Origin: Albimonas sp036154955 | Lineage (GTDB): Bacteria; Pseudomonadota; Alphaproteobacteria; Rhodobacterales; Rhodobacteraceae | NCBI GenBank assembly: GCA_036154955.1 | Contig: JAYZWL010000016.1 | Coordinates: 1 to 64,000 of the forward strand | Length of the DNA stretch: 64,000 bases | Reading direction: 5' to 3' | Part shown: positions 23,729 to 33,116 of the stretch, in pieces | Layout of the letters: each line of letters opens with the position of its first letter | Position numbering within the stretch: position 1 is the first letter of the stretch | Made by a program: the position numbers and the translations under genes | The notes under the pieces: generated by a model | What the model was told of the DNA's origin: nothing | Databases searched by the model: none | The model's input: the letters and a program-made list of their open reading frames with translations, nothing else

Positions 23729-24663
23729 GCCGCCCCCCTTTCCCGGCCGAGCCGTGCGAAGAGCGGGCGCATCAGCAGCGGCGCCGCGTAGATCGGGATC
23801 TGGGCGGTGACGACGACGAGCGCGATGCGCTCCTCCACCGCTCCGGTGACGGCGGCGACCATCAGCGCCATGTTGCGCACCGCGGAGGCGAGGCCGGCGG
23901 CGGCGGAGCGGTCGCGCCCCGCGCCCCGGAAGGCCAGCGCCCCGCCCAGGCAGGCGGCGGCCGACAGCGCCCAGGCCGCAGCCAGGATCTCCAGCCAGCC
24001 CGAAGGGTCGTGGAACAGCGGCGCGCGGATGTCCTCGGTGATCGCGAAGCCGATCAGCGCCATCAACGCCACCGCGGCGGCGTCGAGCGGGACCGCGGCG
24101 CGGTTCACCCGCGCAGCCCCGAGCACCCGGCGGGCCAGCAGCGCCAGCCCGAAGGCCGCGAAGATCAGGCCCGCCAGCCGCAGCGACAGGGCGGTGACGT
24201 CCACCCCCTGCTCCATCCCCGGCAGCAGCGCGGTGACCGCCCAGACCGTGGCGGGGGCGAAGAGCGTCGCGGGGATCGACAGCGCGGTGACATAGGCCGG
24301 GTCGATGCGCACGATGATCGCGAAGGCGGCCGAGGACGACAGCGGCGGCGCCGCGGCGCAGAGCGCGAGGCCCGCCGCCAGCCAGCCGGGCGCCCCCAGC
24401 GCGAAGGCGACGCCTGCGGCGAGCGCGGGCATGGCGATCAGCATCGCCGCGCAGACGGCGGCGATATGGCCGGGCCGGTCGAAGGCGGCGCGCAGCCGCG
24501 CCGGCTCCACCCGCAGCATCGACAGCACCACCAGCGCCACCGACAGGGGCGCCACCCAGGGGCGCAGCAGGGCCGTCGCCTCCGGCGCCGCCAGCCCGAG
24601 GGCCAGCGCCGCCGGCATCATCACCGGGGCCGAGGCCGAAAAGCGGCGCAGCGCGCCGGTCAT
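23725..24663 (-). CDS. BASS-like (bile acid:sodium symporter family) membrane transporter
   Basis: A 312-residue protein with about nine or ten hydrophobic segments and the BASS-type organisation. A Pro/Ser-rich break between helices (CAAAPPLSSSAAFAIIVRIDPAYVTALSIPATLFAPATV, about 101-140) resembles the crossover region of these Na+-coupled organic-anion carriers. The C-terminal part has SAVRNMALMVAAVTGAVEERIALVVVTAQIPIY. Relatives carry bile acids, pantoate or other organic anions. It sits between the PuuE-like gene (42-base gap) and DctQ (ATGA overlap), so it is co-expressed with TRAP system 2. Whether it imports the same substrate or exports a product cannot be told. Confidence 0.75.
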   Translation of the reverse strand: MTGALRRFSASAPVMMPAALALGLAAPEATALLRPWVAPLSVALVVLSMLRVEPARLRAAFDRPGHIAAVCAAMLIAMPALAAGVAFALGAPGWLAAGLALCAAAPPLSSSAAFAIIVRIDPAYVTALSIPATLFAPATVWAVTALLPGMEQGVDVTALSLRLAGLIFAAFGLALLARRVLGAARVNRAAVPLDAAAVALMALIGFAITEDIRAPLFHDPSGWLEILAAAWALSAAACLGGALAFRGAGRDRSAAAGLASAVRNMALMVAAVTGAVEERIALVVVTAQIPIYAAPLLMRPLFARLGRERGAA

Positions 24664-24705
24664 CGGATCGCGTCCCGCGCGGACGGGTCCCGGCCCCCGC
24701 GCATC

Positions 24706-25590
24706 TCAGCCCTGCCAGGGGCAGCAGTCGCGGAACCGCGCCGCGATCTGGCCGCGCTGGGCGATCCACACGCCCTCGTCCTGCGCCGCGGTGACATGGG
24801 ACAGGAACTCGTCCAGCGCCCAGATCCGGCCGGGGCGGCCGATGATGCGCAGATGCAGACCCACGTTGAGCATCTTCGGCCCCTCCTCCTTCGACTCGGC
24901 CAGCAGCCAGTCGAAGGACTTCTTCGCGTAGTCCAGCCACGCCTGCGGGGTCAGCGAAGGCGAGGTCCAGAACTTCATGTCGTTGGTGTCGATGGCGTAG
25001 GGCATGCAGATGAGCGGCTTGACCGAGCCGTCCTCCATCTCCACCGGCTCCCAGCGCGGCACGTCGTCGGACATGTCGTCCATGTGATACTCGTAGCCCT
25101 CCTCCACCAGCAGCCGGCGGGTGCGCGGGGTGTGGAGGTAGCGGGAGAGCCAGCCGGTGGGGCGGGTCCCGGTGGTCGCCTCGATGGAGGACGCGGCCCT
25201 GGCGATGAACTCGCGCTCCCGCGGTTCGTCGTAGGAGAACTGGTGGATCCAGCGATAGCCGTGGGAGGTCGGCTCGTGCCCGCCGTCGCGGATCGCGGCG
25301 GCGATATGAGGCGCGCGCTCCAGGCTCAGCGCCGCGGCGGTGACGGAGGTCGTCACGCCGTGCTTCTCCAGCAGCTTGAAGATGCGGGGGCCGCCGGCGC
25401 GGATGCCGTATTGATAGTTCGACTCGTTGGCGTAGTTGCGGATCGGGGCGCCGAGCGCCACGCCCAGCTCGTCCACCGGCTCCGGCTTCTTGTCGCCGTC
25501 GGCGATGGACATCTCCGAGCCTTCCTCGACATTGACCACCACCGACAGCGCCAGGGTCTTGCCGTCCGGCCAGCTGAGTTCGCCCGTCAT
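24706..25590 (-). CDS. Polysaccharide deacetylase-fold hydrolase, PuuE-type allantoinase / cyclic imidase-like
   Basis: A 294-residue enzyme of the NodB/CE4 fold in the subgroup of PuuE allantoinase and Pseudomonas cyclic-imide hydrolase. Alignable segments include LALSVVVNVEEGSEMSIADGD (about 12-32), YQYGIRAGGPRIFKLLEKHGV, GGHEPTSHGYRWIHQFSYDEPREREFIARA (about 108-137) and the GYEYHMDDMSDDVPRW stretch. These carry the His/Asp residues used for metal binding. Such enzymes open cyclic amides or imides hydrolytically. No signal peptide is seen, which argues against a cell-wall deacetylase. The ATG at 25590 follows CGGAGGA. It heads the leftward operon and has an operator box 30 bases upstream. 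The ring substrate is unknown. Confidence 0.85.
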   Translation of the reverse strand: MTGELSWPDGKTLALSVVVNVEEGSEMSIADGDKKPEPVDELGVALGAPIRNYANESNYQYGIRAGGPRIFKLLEKHGVTTSVTAAALSLERAPHIAAAIRDGGHEPTSHGYRWIHQFSYDEPREREFIARAASSIEATTGTRPTGWLSRYLHTPRTRRLLVEEGYEYHMDDMSDDVPRWEPVEMEDGSVKPLICMPYAIDTNDMKFWTSPSLTPQAWLDYAKKSFDWLLAESKEEGPKMLNVGLHLRIIGRPGRIWALDEFLSHVTAAQDEGVWIAQRGQIAARFRDCCPWQG

Positions 25591-25619
25591 ATCGTCCTCC
25601 GGTTGGTCCGGAGTCAGAC

Positions 25620-25631
25620 TTGTCCGGACAA
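25620..25631. promoter_or_regulatory. Operator TTGTCCGGACAA (perfect)
   Basis: A perfect copy of the 12-bp palindrome, 30 bases upstream of the PuuE-like start, where a bound repressor would overlap the likely promoter or transcription start. A second weaker box is centred 23 bases away at 25643-25654. Confidence 0.75.
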
Positions 25632-25642
25632 ATTGACCATTC

Positions 25643-25654
25643 AGGTCCGGACAG
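25643..25654. promoter_or_regulatory. Weaker operator copy AGGTCCGGACAG
   Basis: The central GTCCGGAC palindrome is kept but the outer TT/AA pairs are lost. It is centred 23 bases from the perfect box, about two helical turns, compatible with side-by-side binding by two dimers. Confidence 0.5.
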
Positions 25655-25829
25655 GACTTGTCAAGCGCCGCAGTGAGGGCGGGCGGACGCTTTCCGGGCG
25701 TCGAAGACGCAAGCGCCTGCGCGCTAAGCGGAATGCGCGCAGCGTCGCCTAAAAGATAGGACATTAGCCGCAGCGTATTGTGGGAAAAGCCGTATCAATC
25801 CGCGACCGATCGGCCCCGTCCGTCGCGCG

Positions 25830-25864
25830 AAAAAAAGCGCCGCATCGGCGGACCGACGCGGCGC
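25830..25864 (-). terminator. Rho-independent terminator of xylB
   Basis: On the minus strand a stem of 7 bp (25858-25864 with 25837-25843), with a further 4-bp inner stem, is followed by seven consecutive U (25836-25830). It is placed about 57 bases after the xylB stop codon and is the clearest intrinsic terminator in the window. Confidence 0.9.
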
Positions 25865-25921
25865 AGGTTGCAGGTCTGGGCTCGGGAGGAGACCGGCCGC
25901 GACCCGATGGGGTGTCCGCCC

Positions 25922-27418
25922 CTAGCCCCCCGCCGCCCCCAGCGCGGGATAGAGCGCGCGATGGCGGGCATGGGCGGCGGCGTAGGCGTCGGCGAGGGCG
26001 GGATCGGGCAGGATCTCGGCCTCGGCTGCGGGGGGGGCGCAGATGGCGAGCGGCTCGGCCCCCTCGGCCGCGATCAGCGCCAGCCGGGCTGCGCCCAGGG
26101 TCGCGCCGAACTCGCCGGCCGCGGGGATCTCGATGGGCACGCCCAGCGCGTTGGCGACGGAGGCGAGCCACACCCGGGACCGGCTGCCGCCGCCCACCGC
26201 CATGGCGCGCTCAACGTTCTGTCCCGCGGCGCGCAGGGCGTCGAGGCAGTCGCGCAGGCAGAAGGCCACCCCGTCCATCACCGCGCGGGTCAGCATGGGG
26301 CGGTCGGCGGCGTGGGCGAGCCCGAAGAAGCCGCCGCGCACCGCGGCGTCATTGTGCGGCGTCCGCTCCCCCGCCAGATAGGGCAGGAAGGCGACGGGGC
26401 CGGGGGCGCGGGCGCCCTCGCCCAGTTCGGCGACCAGGGCGGCGGCGGGCTGGCCGGCGATGCGCGCGAACCAGTCGAGCGCCGAGGCCGCCGACAGGAT
26501 CACCCCCATCTGGTGCCACATGCCGGGCAGGGCGTGGCAGAAGGCGTGCACCGCGCTGTCCGGGGCGGGCTTGTGCGCCCCGGTGGCGGCGAAGAGCACG
26601 CCGGAGGTGCCCAGCGACACGAAAGCCGCGCCGGGCCGCACCGCCCCGGTGCCGACGGCGGAGGCGGCGTTGTCGCCGCCGCCGCCCGCCACCACGACGC
26701 CTTCGGGCATCCCCCAGCGGCGGGCGAGGGCGGGGCGCAGGGTTCCGGAGACCTCGGTCCCCTCCACCAGCTCCGGCATCTGCCCGCGCTCCATGCCGCC
26801 GGCCGCCAGCAGGTCGCCCGACCAGTCCCGCGCCGCCACGTCCAGCCAGCCGGTTCCGGCGGCGTCGGAGGGGTCGGAGACATGGGCGCCGGTCAGCCAC
26901 AGGCGCAGGTAGTCCTTGGGCAGCAGCACCTTGCGGACCCGCTCGAACAACGCGGGTTCGTGCGCGGCGGCCCAGGCGAGCTTGGGGGCGGTGAAGCCCG
27001 GGAACACGATGTTGCCCGAGATCGCCCGGAACCGCGGGTCGGCGTCGAGCCGCGCGGCCTCGGCGGCCGAGCGCACGTCGTCCCACAGGATGCAGGGGCG
27101 CAGCGGCCGGTCGGCGGCGTCCAGCAGGGTCGCGCCATGCATCTGCCCCGACAGCCCGATGCCGCGCACTCGCCCCATGTCCTCCGGCGCCTGGGCGGCG
27201 AGCGCGGCCACGGCGCGGTCGGCGGCGGCGAGCCAGTCCTCGGGCGCCTGTTCCGACCAGCCGGGGCGGGGGCGGGAGACGCTCAGCGCCGCGTCGGCGG
27301 AGGCGACGACGCGCTGCGCCTCGTCGATCAGCAGCGCCTTGAGACCGGACGTGCCCAGGTCCAGCCCCAGATAGCGCCCGCCCGAGGGCGCGCCGGCCAT
27401 GCCCACCGCCCCTGTCAT
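25922..27418 (-). CDS. xylB: Xylulokinase
   Basis: A 498-residue FGGY-family kinase phosphorylating D-xylulose. The ATPase-fold start is RYLGLDLGTSGLKALLID, followed by SGQMHGATLLDAADRPLRPCILWDD (about 98-122) and AGGGGDNAASAVGTGAV with the catalytic-type Asp in GGGGDN. C-terminal motifs are MAVGGGSRSRVWLASVANALGVPIEI and EFGATLGAARLA. I chose the ATG at 27418 (GGGAA eight bases upstream; close to the usual 480-500 residues). The ATG at 27463 adds 15 residues without a ribosome-binding site. In Rhodobacter the smo/mtl operon ends smoS-mtlK-xylB; here a DUF1127 gene and terminator on the other strand lie between mtlK and xylB, so xylB probably has its own promoter. Confidence 0.93.
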   Translation of the reverse strand: MTGAVGMAGAPSGGRYLGLDLGTSGLKALLIDEAQRVVASADAALSVSRPRPGWSEQAPEDWLAAADRAVAALAAQAPEDMGRVRGIGLSGQMHGATLLDAADRPLRPCILWDDVRSAAEAARLDADPRFRAISGNIVFPGFTAPKLAWAAAHEPALFERVRKVLLPKDYLRLWLTGAHVSDPSDAAGTGWLDVAARDWSGDLLAAGGMERGQMPELVEGTEVSGTLRPALARRWGMPEGVVVAGGGGDNAASAVGTGAVRPGAAFVSLGTSGVLFAATGAHKPAPDSAVHAFCHALPGMWHQMGVILSAASALDWFARIAGQPAAALVAELGEGARAPGPVAFLPYLAGERTPHNDAAVRGGFFGLAHAADRPMLTRAVMDGVAFCLRDCLDALRAAGQNVERAMAVGGGSRSRVWLASVANALGVPIEIPAAGEFGATLGAARLALIAAEGAEPLAICAPPAAEAEILPDPALADAYAAAHARHRALYPALGAAGG

Positions 27419-27687
27419 CGCCGGCGTTCCCGGCGCGGCGTTAAAGGTTCGGTGACGCGACATGCGCGGGAGGCATGGCGGGGTTGCCCCGGCGCGGGCT
27501 TCTCCGGATGTATGCGACGGTCTACATGGCTGCCCATCAGCGGCGCCGAATGCGTCGCGATGCGCGGACCGCCACCTGGCGCCGCGCGCCCCCGAAACCG
27601 CAACGCACCCCGAGGCCCGAAGCGGGTCCGGCCGGGACGCCCCCGGCCCCTTCCGCTACGGCGCCGATCACGCCCTGGAGACACGAC

Positions 27688-27903
27688 ATGACCTCGCTCG
27701 CCATGACCCACGCCGCCGCCCGTTCCAACGCCGGCGCCGGCTTCTTCGCCGACCTGATGGACGGCCTCTCCCGTCGCCGGTCCTACGCCCGCACCCGCGC
27801 CTCGCTGGAGCGGCTGTCGGACGCCTCGCTGGCCGATATCGGGCTGGAGCGCGCGGACATCCCCGCCGCGGCCGCCCGCGCCGCCTACGGCGCGGATCTC
27901 TGA
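27688..27903 (+). CDS. DUF1127 domain-containing small protein
   Basis: A 71-residue basic protein. The C-terminal half, RRRSYARTRASLERLSDASLADIGLERADIP, is a typical DUF1127 motif (Arg-rich helix, then L-x-x-LSDxxLxDIGL). Small alphaproteobacterial members such as CcaF1 of Rhodobacter sphaeroides bind RNA and affect sRNA maturation and turnover; whether this one does is unknown. The ATG at 27688 follows CTGGAG. An in-frame extension to 27475 is Arg/Pro-rich filler and was rejected. It has its own terminator and lies inverted within the polyol operon. Confidence 0.88.
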   Translation: MTSLAMTHAAARSNAGAGFFADLMDGLSRRRSYARTRASLERLSDASLADIGLERADIPAAAARAAYGADL

Positions 27904-27943
27904 TCCGCCGGCCTCATCCACGGCCAACGCGACCGAACGCCTG

Positions 27944-27971
27944 AACGGGCCCGCCCAGCGCGGGCCCGTTT
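27944..27971 (+). terminator. Terminator after the DUF1127 gene
   Basis: An 11-bp perfect stem (27944-27954 with 27960-27970, loop CCAGC) ends in TTT. It lies 41 bases after the DUF1127 stop and also faces the mtlK stop on the other strand, so it can separate the two convergent transcripts. Confidence 0.85.
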
Positions 27972-27989
27972 CGTATGCGCAGGCATGGC

Positions 27990-29483
27990 TCACGCCAGCG
28001 CCGCGCCGGGTTCGAGGGCGAGATACCGCTGCAGGGTCGCCGCGGTCCCTTCCGACCAGAGCATCCCCAGCGCCCGCCCGAAGGCGGTGGAGAACGCGGG
28101 CGCGTCGGCCAGATCCCCGAAAATGTCGCGCTGGCCGATGAAGGCGGCGGGGTCGGCCTTGGCCGCCAGCGCCGCGGCGCGCAGCCGGTCGGCCTGCTCG
28201 TCCTCCAGCACGTATTCGCGCCCCGTCTCCGACCCGCCGGCGAGATAGCGGCACCACAGCGCGCTTTCCAGCGCCAGCCCCGTCACCGGCGCCCCCTGCG
28301 CCACCCGGTCCCGGGTGGAGGGCAGGATGAACTTCGGCTGCCGGTTGGACCCGTCGAGGCAGAGCCGCGCGATGGTGTCCTTCACCTCCGGATTGGCGAA
28401 GCGCGATTTGATGAGCGCGAGATAGTCCCACAGGTCCTGGCCCGGCGGCGGCGGGACCATGGGCACGATCTCCTCGGTCTCGACCTTGTCGAGAAAGCCC
28501 GCGACCAGCGGATGCGCCATCGCGTCATGGGCGAAATGGCAGTCGAGCAGGGCGCCCGGATAGGCGATGCAGGCGTGCCCGCCGTTGAGGATGCGCAGCT
28601 TCATCCGTTCATAGGCCGCGACGTCGGGGGTGAAGGTGACGCCCACCGCCTCGAATTCCGGGCGGCCGGTGGGGAAATGATCCTCCAGCACCCATTGCCG
28701 GAACGGCTCGCAGAAGACGGGGGAGGCGTCCTCCAGCCCGAAATCGTCGCGCAGCACCGCGCGCCGCGCGTCGTCGGTCACGACCGCGATCCGGTCGACC
28801 ATCCCGTCGGGGGCGGCGACGTGCTCCGCCACCCAATCGGCGAAGGCCTTGTCATGGAGGCGGGCGAGCCCGATGAGCGCCGCCATGGCGACATGGCCGT
28901 TGCCGGGGATGTTGTCGCAGCTCATCACCGTGAAGGGCGGGATGGAGGCGGCCCGCCTGCGGCGCAGCGCGGCGAGCATCGCCCCGAACACCGTGCCCGG
29001 CGCGTCCGGGTTGGCCGCGTCGGCGAGGATCTGGGGGTGGTTCGCGTCGAAGTCCCCGGTGGCGCTGTCGAGGAAATAGCCGCCCTCGGTCACGGTCAGC
29101 GACACGATGCGGATGGCGGGGTCGCACATGGCCGCGATCAGCGGGCCGTTGGCGGGGGCGACGGGCGCGAAGCCGGTCAGCACCCCGCAGACGCGGGCGC
29201 GCAGGGCGCCGGGCTCCAGCTCCACCACCGTCGACAGCCAGTCCTGGGCCTCCAGCCGCTCGCGCATGGCGCCGTCGGCCGGGCGCACCCCGGCGCCGAC
29301 GATGCCCCAGTCCATGGACTTGCCCATGGCGAACAGGTCGTCGAGATAGATCGCCAGATGCGCCCGGTGGAAGTTGCCCAGCCCCACATGCAGGATGCCG
29401 GGGCTGACGCGGGCCCGGTCATAGGCGGGCGCCGCCACGCCGGCGGGCAGGGCGCCCAGGGTTTCGCGCGACAGACGGATCAT
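27990..29483 (-). CDS. mtlK: Mannitol 2-dehydrogenase
   Basis: A 497-residue long-chain polyol dehydrogenase oxidising mannitol to fructose with NAD+. Family segments are PGILHVGLGNFHRAHLAIYLDDL (nucleotide-binding N-terminus), SLTVTEGGYF, MSCDNIPGNG and the catalytic KLRILNGGHACIAYPG, with Lys, Asn and His in the usual K-x4-N-x2-H order. The ATG at 29483 is preceded by GAGGAGCGG. The frame open to 29540 would overlap smoS and is rejected. It lies 20 bases after smoS. Confidence 0.95.
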   Translation of the reverse strand: MIRLSRETLGALPAGVAAPAYDRARVSPGILHVGLGNFHRAHLAIYLDDLFAMGKSMDWGIVGAGVRPADGAMRERLEAQDWLSTVVELEPGALRARVCGVLTGFAPVAPANGPLIAAMCDPAIRIVSLTVTEGGYFLDSATGDFDANHPQILADAANPDAPGTVFGAMLAALRRRRAASIPPFTVMSCDNIPGNGHVAMAALIGLARLHDKAFADWVAEHVAAPDGMVDRIAVVTDDARRAVLRDDFGLEDASPVFCEPFRQWVLEDHFPTGRPEFEAVGVTFTPDVAAYERMKLRILNGGHACIAYPGALLDCHFAHDAMAHPLVAGFLDKVETEEIVPMVPPPPGQDLWDYLALIKSRFANPEVKDTIARLCLDGSNRQPKFILPSTRDRVAQGAPVTGLALESALWCRYLAGGSETGREYVLEDEQADRLRAAALAAKADPAAFIGQRDIFGDLADAPAFSTAFGRALGMLWSEGTAATLQRYLALEPGAALA

Positions 29484-29503
29484 GTTCCGCTCCTCGCGGC
29501 GGG

Positions 29504-30270
29504 TCAGCTCATCCACTGCCCGCCGTCCACGTTGTAGCATTGCGCGACGATGTATCCGGCCTCGTCCGAGGCCAGGAAAATCGCCATTCCCGTCAGGTCG
29601 GAAGCGGTCCCCATGCGGCCGTAGGGGACGCCCTCGCCGACCAGCTTCTTCTTCTCGCCGGGGGCGCGGCCTTCCAGTTTCGCGAAGAGCGCATCGACCC
29701 CGTCCCAGTGCTCCCCGTCCACCACGCCCGGGGCGATGGCGTTGACGTTGATGCCATGGGCGATCAGGTTCAGCCCCGCCGACTGGGTGAGCGAGATCAC
29801 CGCGGCCTTGCTGGCGCAGTAGACCGCGACCAGCGGCTCCCCCCGCCGCCCGGCCTGGGAGGCCATGTTGATGATCTTCCCGCCCTTTCCGGCGGCGATC
29901 ATCCGGCGCGCGGCGGCCTGCATGCAGAACAGCGCGCCCTTGACGTTGACCGAGAACAGGCGGTCGAAGCTCGCCTCGGTGATGTCCGTGATGGGCGCGG
30001 CGTCGAAGAGGGCCGCGTTGTTCACCAGGATGTCGAGGCCGCCGAGCAGGGCCTCCGCCTCCCCCGTCGCGGCCTCGATGGAGGCGAGGTCGGAGACGTC
30101 CATGCGCACCGCGACCGCGCCTTGGATGCCCTCGGCGGCGGCTTGCGCGCGGGGCAGGTCGATGTCCGCCAGCGCCACGCGCGCGCCCTCGGCCGCATAG
30201 GCCTGCGCGAAGGCGAGGCCGATGCCCCGGCCCGCGCCGGTGATCAGCGCGGCCTTGCCTTCGAGCCGCC

Positions 30271-30274
<4 letters not shown>
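29504..30274 (-). CDS. smoS: Sorbitol dehydrogenase (SDR family)
   Basis: A 256-residue short-chain dehydrogenase, the same length as Rhodobacter sphaeroides SmoS. The cofactor motif is ITGAGRGIG (about 11-19), the acidic ADID near 37-40 suggests NAD preference, and the active site is Asn110, Ser139, Tyr152 and Lys156 (VYCASK). It oxidises sorbitol to fructose. The start is GTG at 30274, overlapping the smoK stop by GTGA; a longer frame to 30460 would overlap smoK and is rejected. Confidence 0.94.
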
Positions 30275-31269
<995 letters not shown>

Positions 31270-31296
31270 GGGTTTTCCTCCTCCCGTTCCGGGGTC

Positions 31297-32127
31297 TTAT
31301 TTGACGGCGCCGAAGGTCAGGCCGCGCACGAGCTGCTTCTGGCTGAACCAGCCCATCACCAGGATCGGCGCGATGGCCATGGTCGAGGCGGCCGAGAGCT
31401 TGGCCCAGAACAGGCCCTCGGGGCTGGAATAGGATGCGATGAACGCGGTCAGCGGCGCGGCCTTGGCCGCGGTGAGGTTCAGGGTCCAGAACGCCTCGTT
31501 CCAGGCCAGGATGATGTTGAGCAGCAGGGTCGAGGCGATGCCCGGCACCGCCATCGGGGCGAGCACGTTGACGATCTCCTGCCTCAGGCTCGCGCCGTCC
31601 ATGCGCGCGGCCTCCAGGATGTCGCCGGGGATCTCCTTGAAATAGGTGTAGAGCATCCAGACGATGATCGGCAGGTTGATCATCATCAGCACCACCACCA
31701 GCGCCCCGCGGGTGTCGAGCACCCCCCAGTCGCGGGCGATCAGGTAGATCGGGACCAGCACGCCGACCGGCGGCAGCATCTTGGTGCTGAGCATCCACAT
31801 CAGGATGTCCTTGGTCCGCTTCGTCGGCGAGAAGGCCATCGCCCAGGCCGCGGGCACCGCGATCAGCAGGCCCAGCGCGGTGGAGCCGACCGAGACGATC
31901 ACCGAGTTCATGGCGTGGCGGAAATAGTCCGACCGCTCCTGCACCGCGAGGTAGTTCTCGAAGGTCCAGTCGAAGAACAGGAAGGAGGGCGGCGTGGTGA
32001 CGGCCTCCACCTCGGTCTTGAAGCTGGTCAGGATGGTCCAGAGGATCGGGAAGAACAGCACGAGGCCGATGGTCCACCCGATGACCGTGAACAGCGCCTT
32101 GCGCCGCGGGGTGACGGTGCGCGACAT
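31297..32127 (-). CDS. smoG: Polyol ABC transporter permease (MalG-like)
   Basis: A 276-residue inner-membrane permease with about six hydrophobic segments. The ATPase-docking EAA loop reads ILEAARMDGASLRQEIVNVLAPMAVPG (about 173-199). It pairs with SmoF, from which it is only three bases away, and precedes smoK. Confidence 0.94.
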   Translation of the reverse strand: MSRTVTPRRKALFTVIGWTIGLVLFFPILWTILTSFKTEVEAVTTPPSFLFFDWTFENYLAVQERSDYFRHAMNSVIVSVGSTALGLLIAVPAAWAMAFSPTKRTKDILMWMLSTKMLPPVGVLVPIYLIARDWGVLDTRGALVVVLMMINLPIIVWMLYTYFKEIPGDILEAARMDGASLRQEIVNVLAPMAVPGIASTLLLNIILAWNEAFWTLNLTAAKAAPLTAFIASYSSPEGLFWAKLSAASTMAIAPILVMGWFSQKQLVRGLTFGAVK

Positions 32128-32130
32128 GGC

Positions 32131-33003
32131 TCAGGCCTCCAGGTTCTTGCCGATCATGCGGATCAGGAACACCGCCACGATATTGGCCAGGATCACCGCG
32201 ACCACGCCCCCCGCGCTCGCCGTGCCGACGTCGAACTGCAGCAGCGCCTGGGTGTAGATCAGGTAGGCGATGTTGGTGCTGGCGTTGCCCGGCCCGCCGG
32301 AGGTGGTCACCAGGATCTCCGCGAAGACCGAGAGCAGGAAGATCGTCTCGATCAGCACGACCACGGTCAGCGCGCGGGCGAGGTGGGGCAGGGTGATGTG
32401 GAAGAAGATCGCCACCGGCCCGGCGCCGTCCATCTCCGCCGCCTCCTTCTGGTCGCTGTCGAGCGACTGGAGCGCGGTGAGGAAGATGAGCGTGGCGAAG
32501 GGCAGCCAGGCCCAGGCCACCATGATGATGATGGAGAACAGCGGCATCGCCGACAGCCAGTCCACCGGCTCGGCCCCCACCGCGCGGGCCATCCAGGCGA
32601 AGAGCCCGTTCACCGGGTGCATCAGCATGTTCTTCCACACCAGCGCCGAGACGGTGGGCATCACGAAGAAGGGCGCGATGGCCAGCAGCCGCACGATGCC
32701 CTGCCCCCAGAAGGGCTGGTCGAGCAGGATCGCCAGGAACACGCCCCCGACCACGGTGATCAGCAGCACGCCCCCGACCAGCGTCAGGGTGTTCGCCAGC
32801 GCGATGGGGAAGGCGGGATCGGTGAGGAAGAATTCGTAGTTCAGGAAGCCGGTCCATTCCTCCATCCCCGGCATCAGCAGGTTGTAGCGGAGGAACGAGA
32901 AATAGAGGGTCATCGCCAGCGGCACGGCCATCCAGACCAGCAGCAGGATGACGGCGGGCGACATCATCGCGCGCGCGGCCGCCTTGGTGTGAAGCGTGGC
33001 CAT
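32131..33003 (-). CDS. smoF: Polyol ABC transporter permease (MalF-like)
   Basis: A 290-residue permease with about six hydrophobic segments. Its EAA loop is EAAEMDGAGPVAIFFHITLPHLARAL (about 207-232). It follows smoE after a 162-base gap holding a strong stem-loop, the usual way of expressing more receptor than permease. Confidence 0.94.
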   Translation of the reverse strand: MATLHTKAAARAMMSPAVILLLVWMAVPLAMTLYFSFLRYNLLMPGMEEWTGFLNYEFFLTDPAFPIALANTLTLVGGVLLITVVGGVFLAILLDQPFWGQGIVRLLAIAPFFVMPTVSALVWKNMLMHPVNGLFAWMARAVGAEPVDWLSAMPLFSIIIMVAWAWLPFATLIFLTALQSLDSDQKEAAEMDGAGPVAIFFHITLPHLARALTVVVLIETIFLLSVFAEILVTTSGGPGNASTNIAYLIYTQALLQFDVGTASAGGVVAVILANIVAVFLIRMIGKNLEA

Positions 33004-33116
33004 GGGCCGGACCCTCCCCGGGCGTTGTCGTTATCGGTTGGTTTTATCTTCTTGTCTGGGGCGCGGGCGGCTGGCCGAGGGGGGACAGGGCCGGCCGCCC
33101 GCGCGGTCGCGCGTCA

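Larger units (their letters stand above)
25591..25921. other. 331-base non-coding gap between the catabolic island and the polyol operon
   Basis: No credible gene lies here. It holds two operator-like boxes at 25620 and 25643 with a third, weaker GTCCGGA near 25606 on the side of the PuuE-like gene, and the xylB terminator at 25830-25864. The middle (25660-25830) shows no recognised feature. A short open frame on the minus strand entering from the xylB side is an out-of-frame shadow. Confidence 0.6.

Noticed and set aside
25764..26171. Short minus-strand open frame at the 3' end of xylB
   Set aside because: It is an out-of-frame shadow overlapping xylB and its terminator, with Arg-rich composition.
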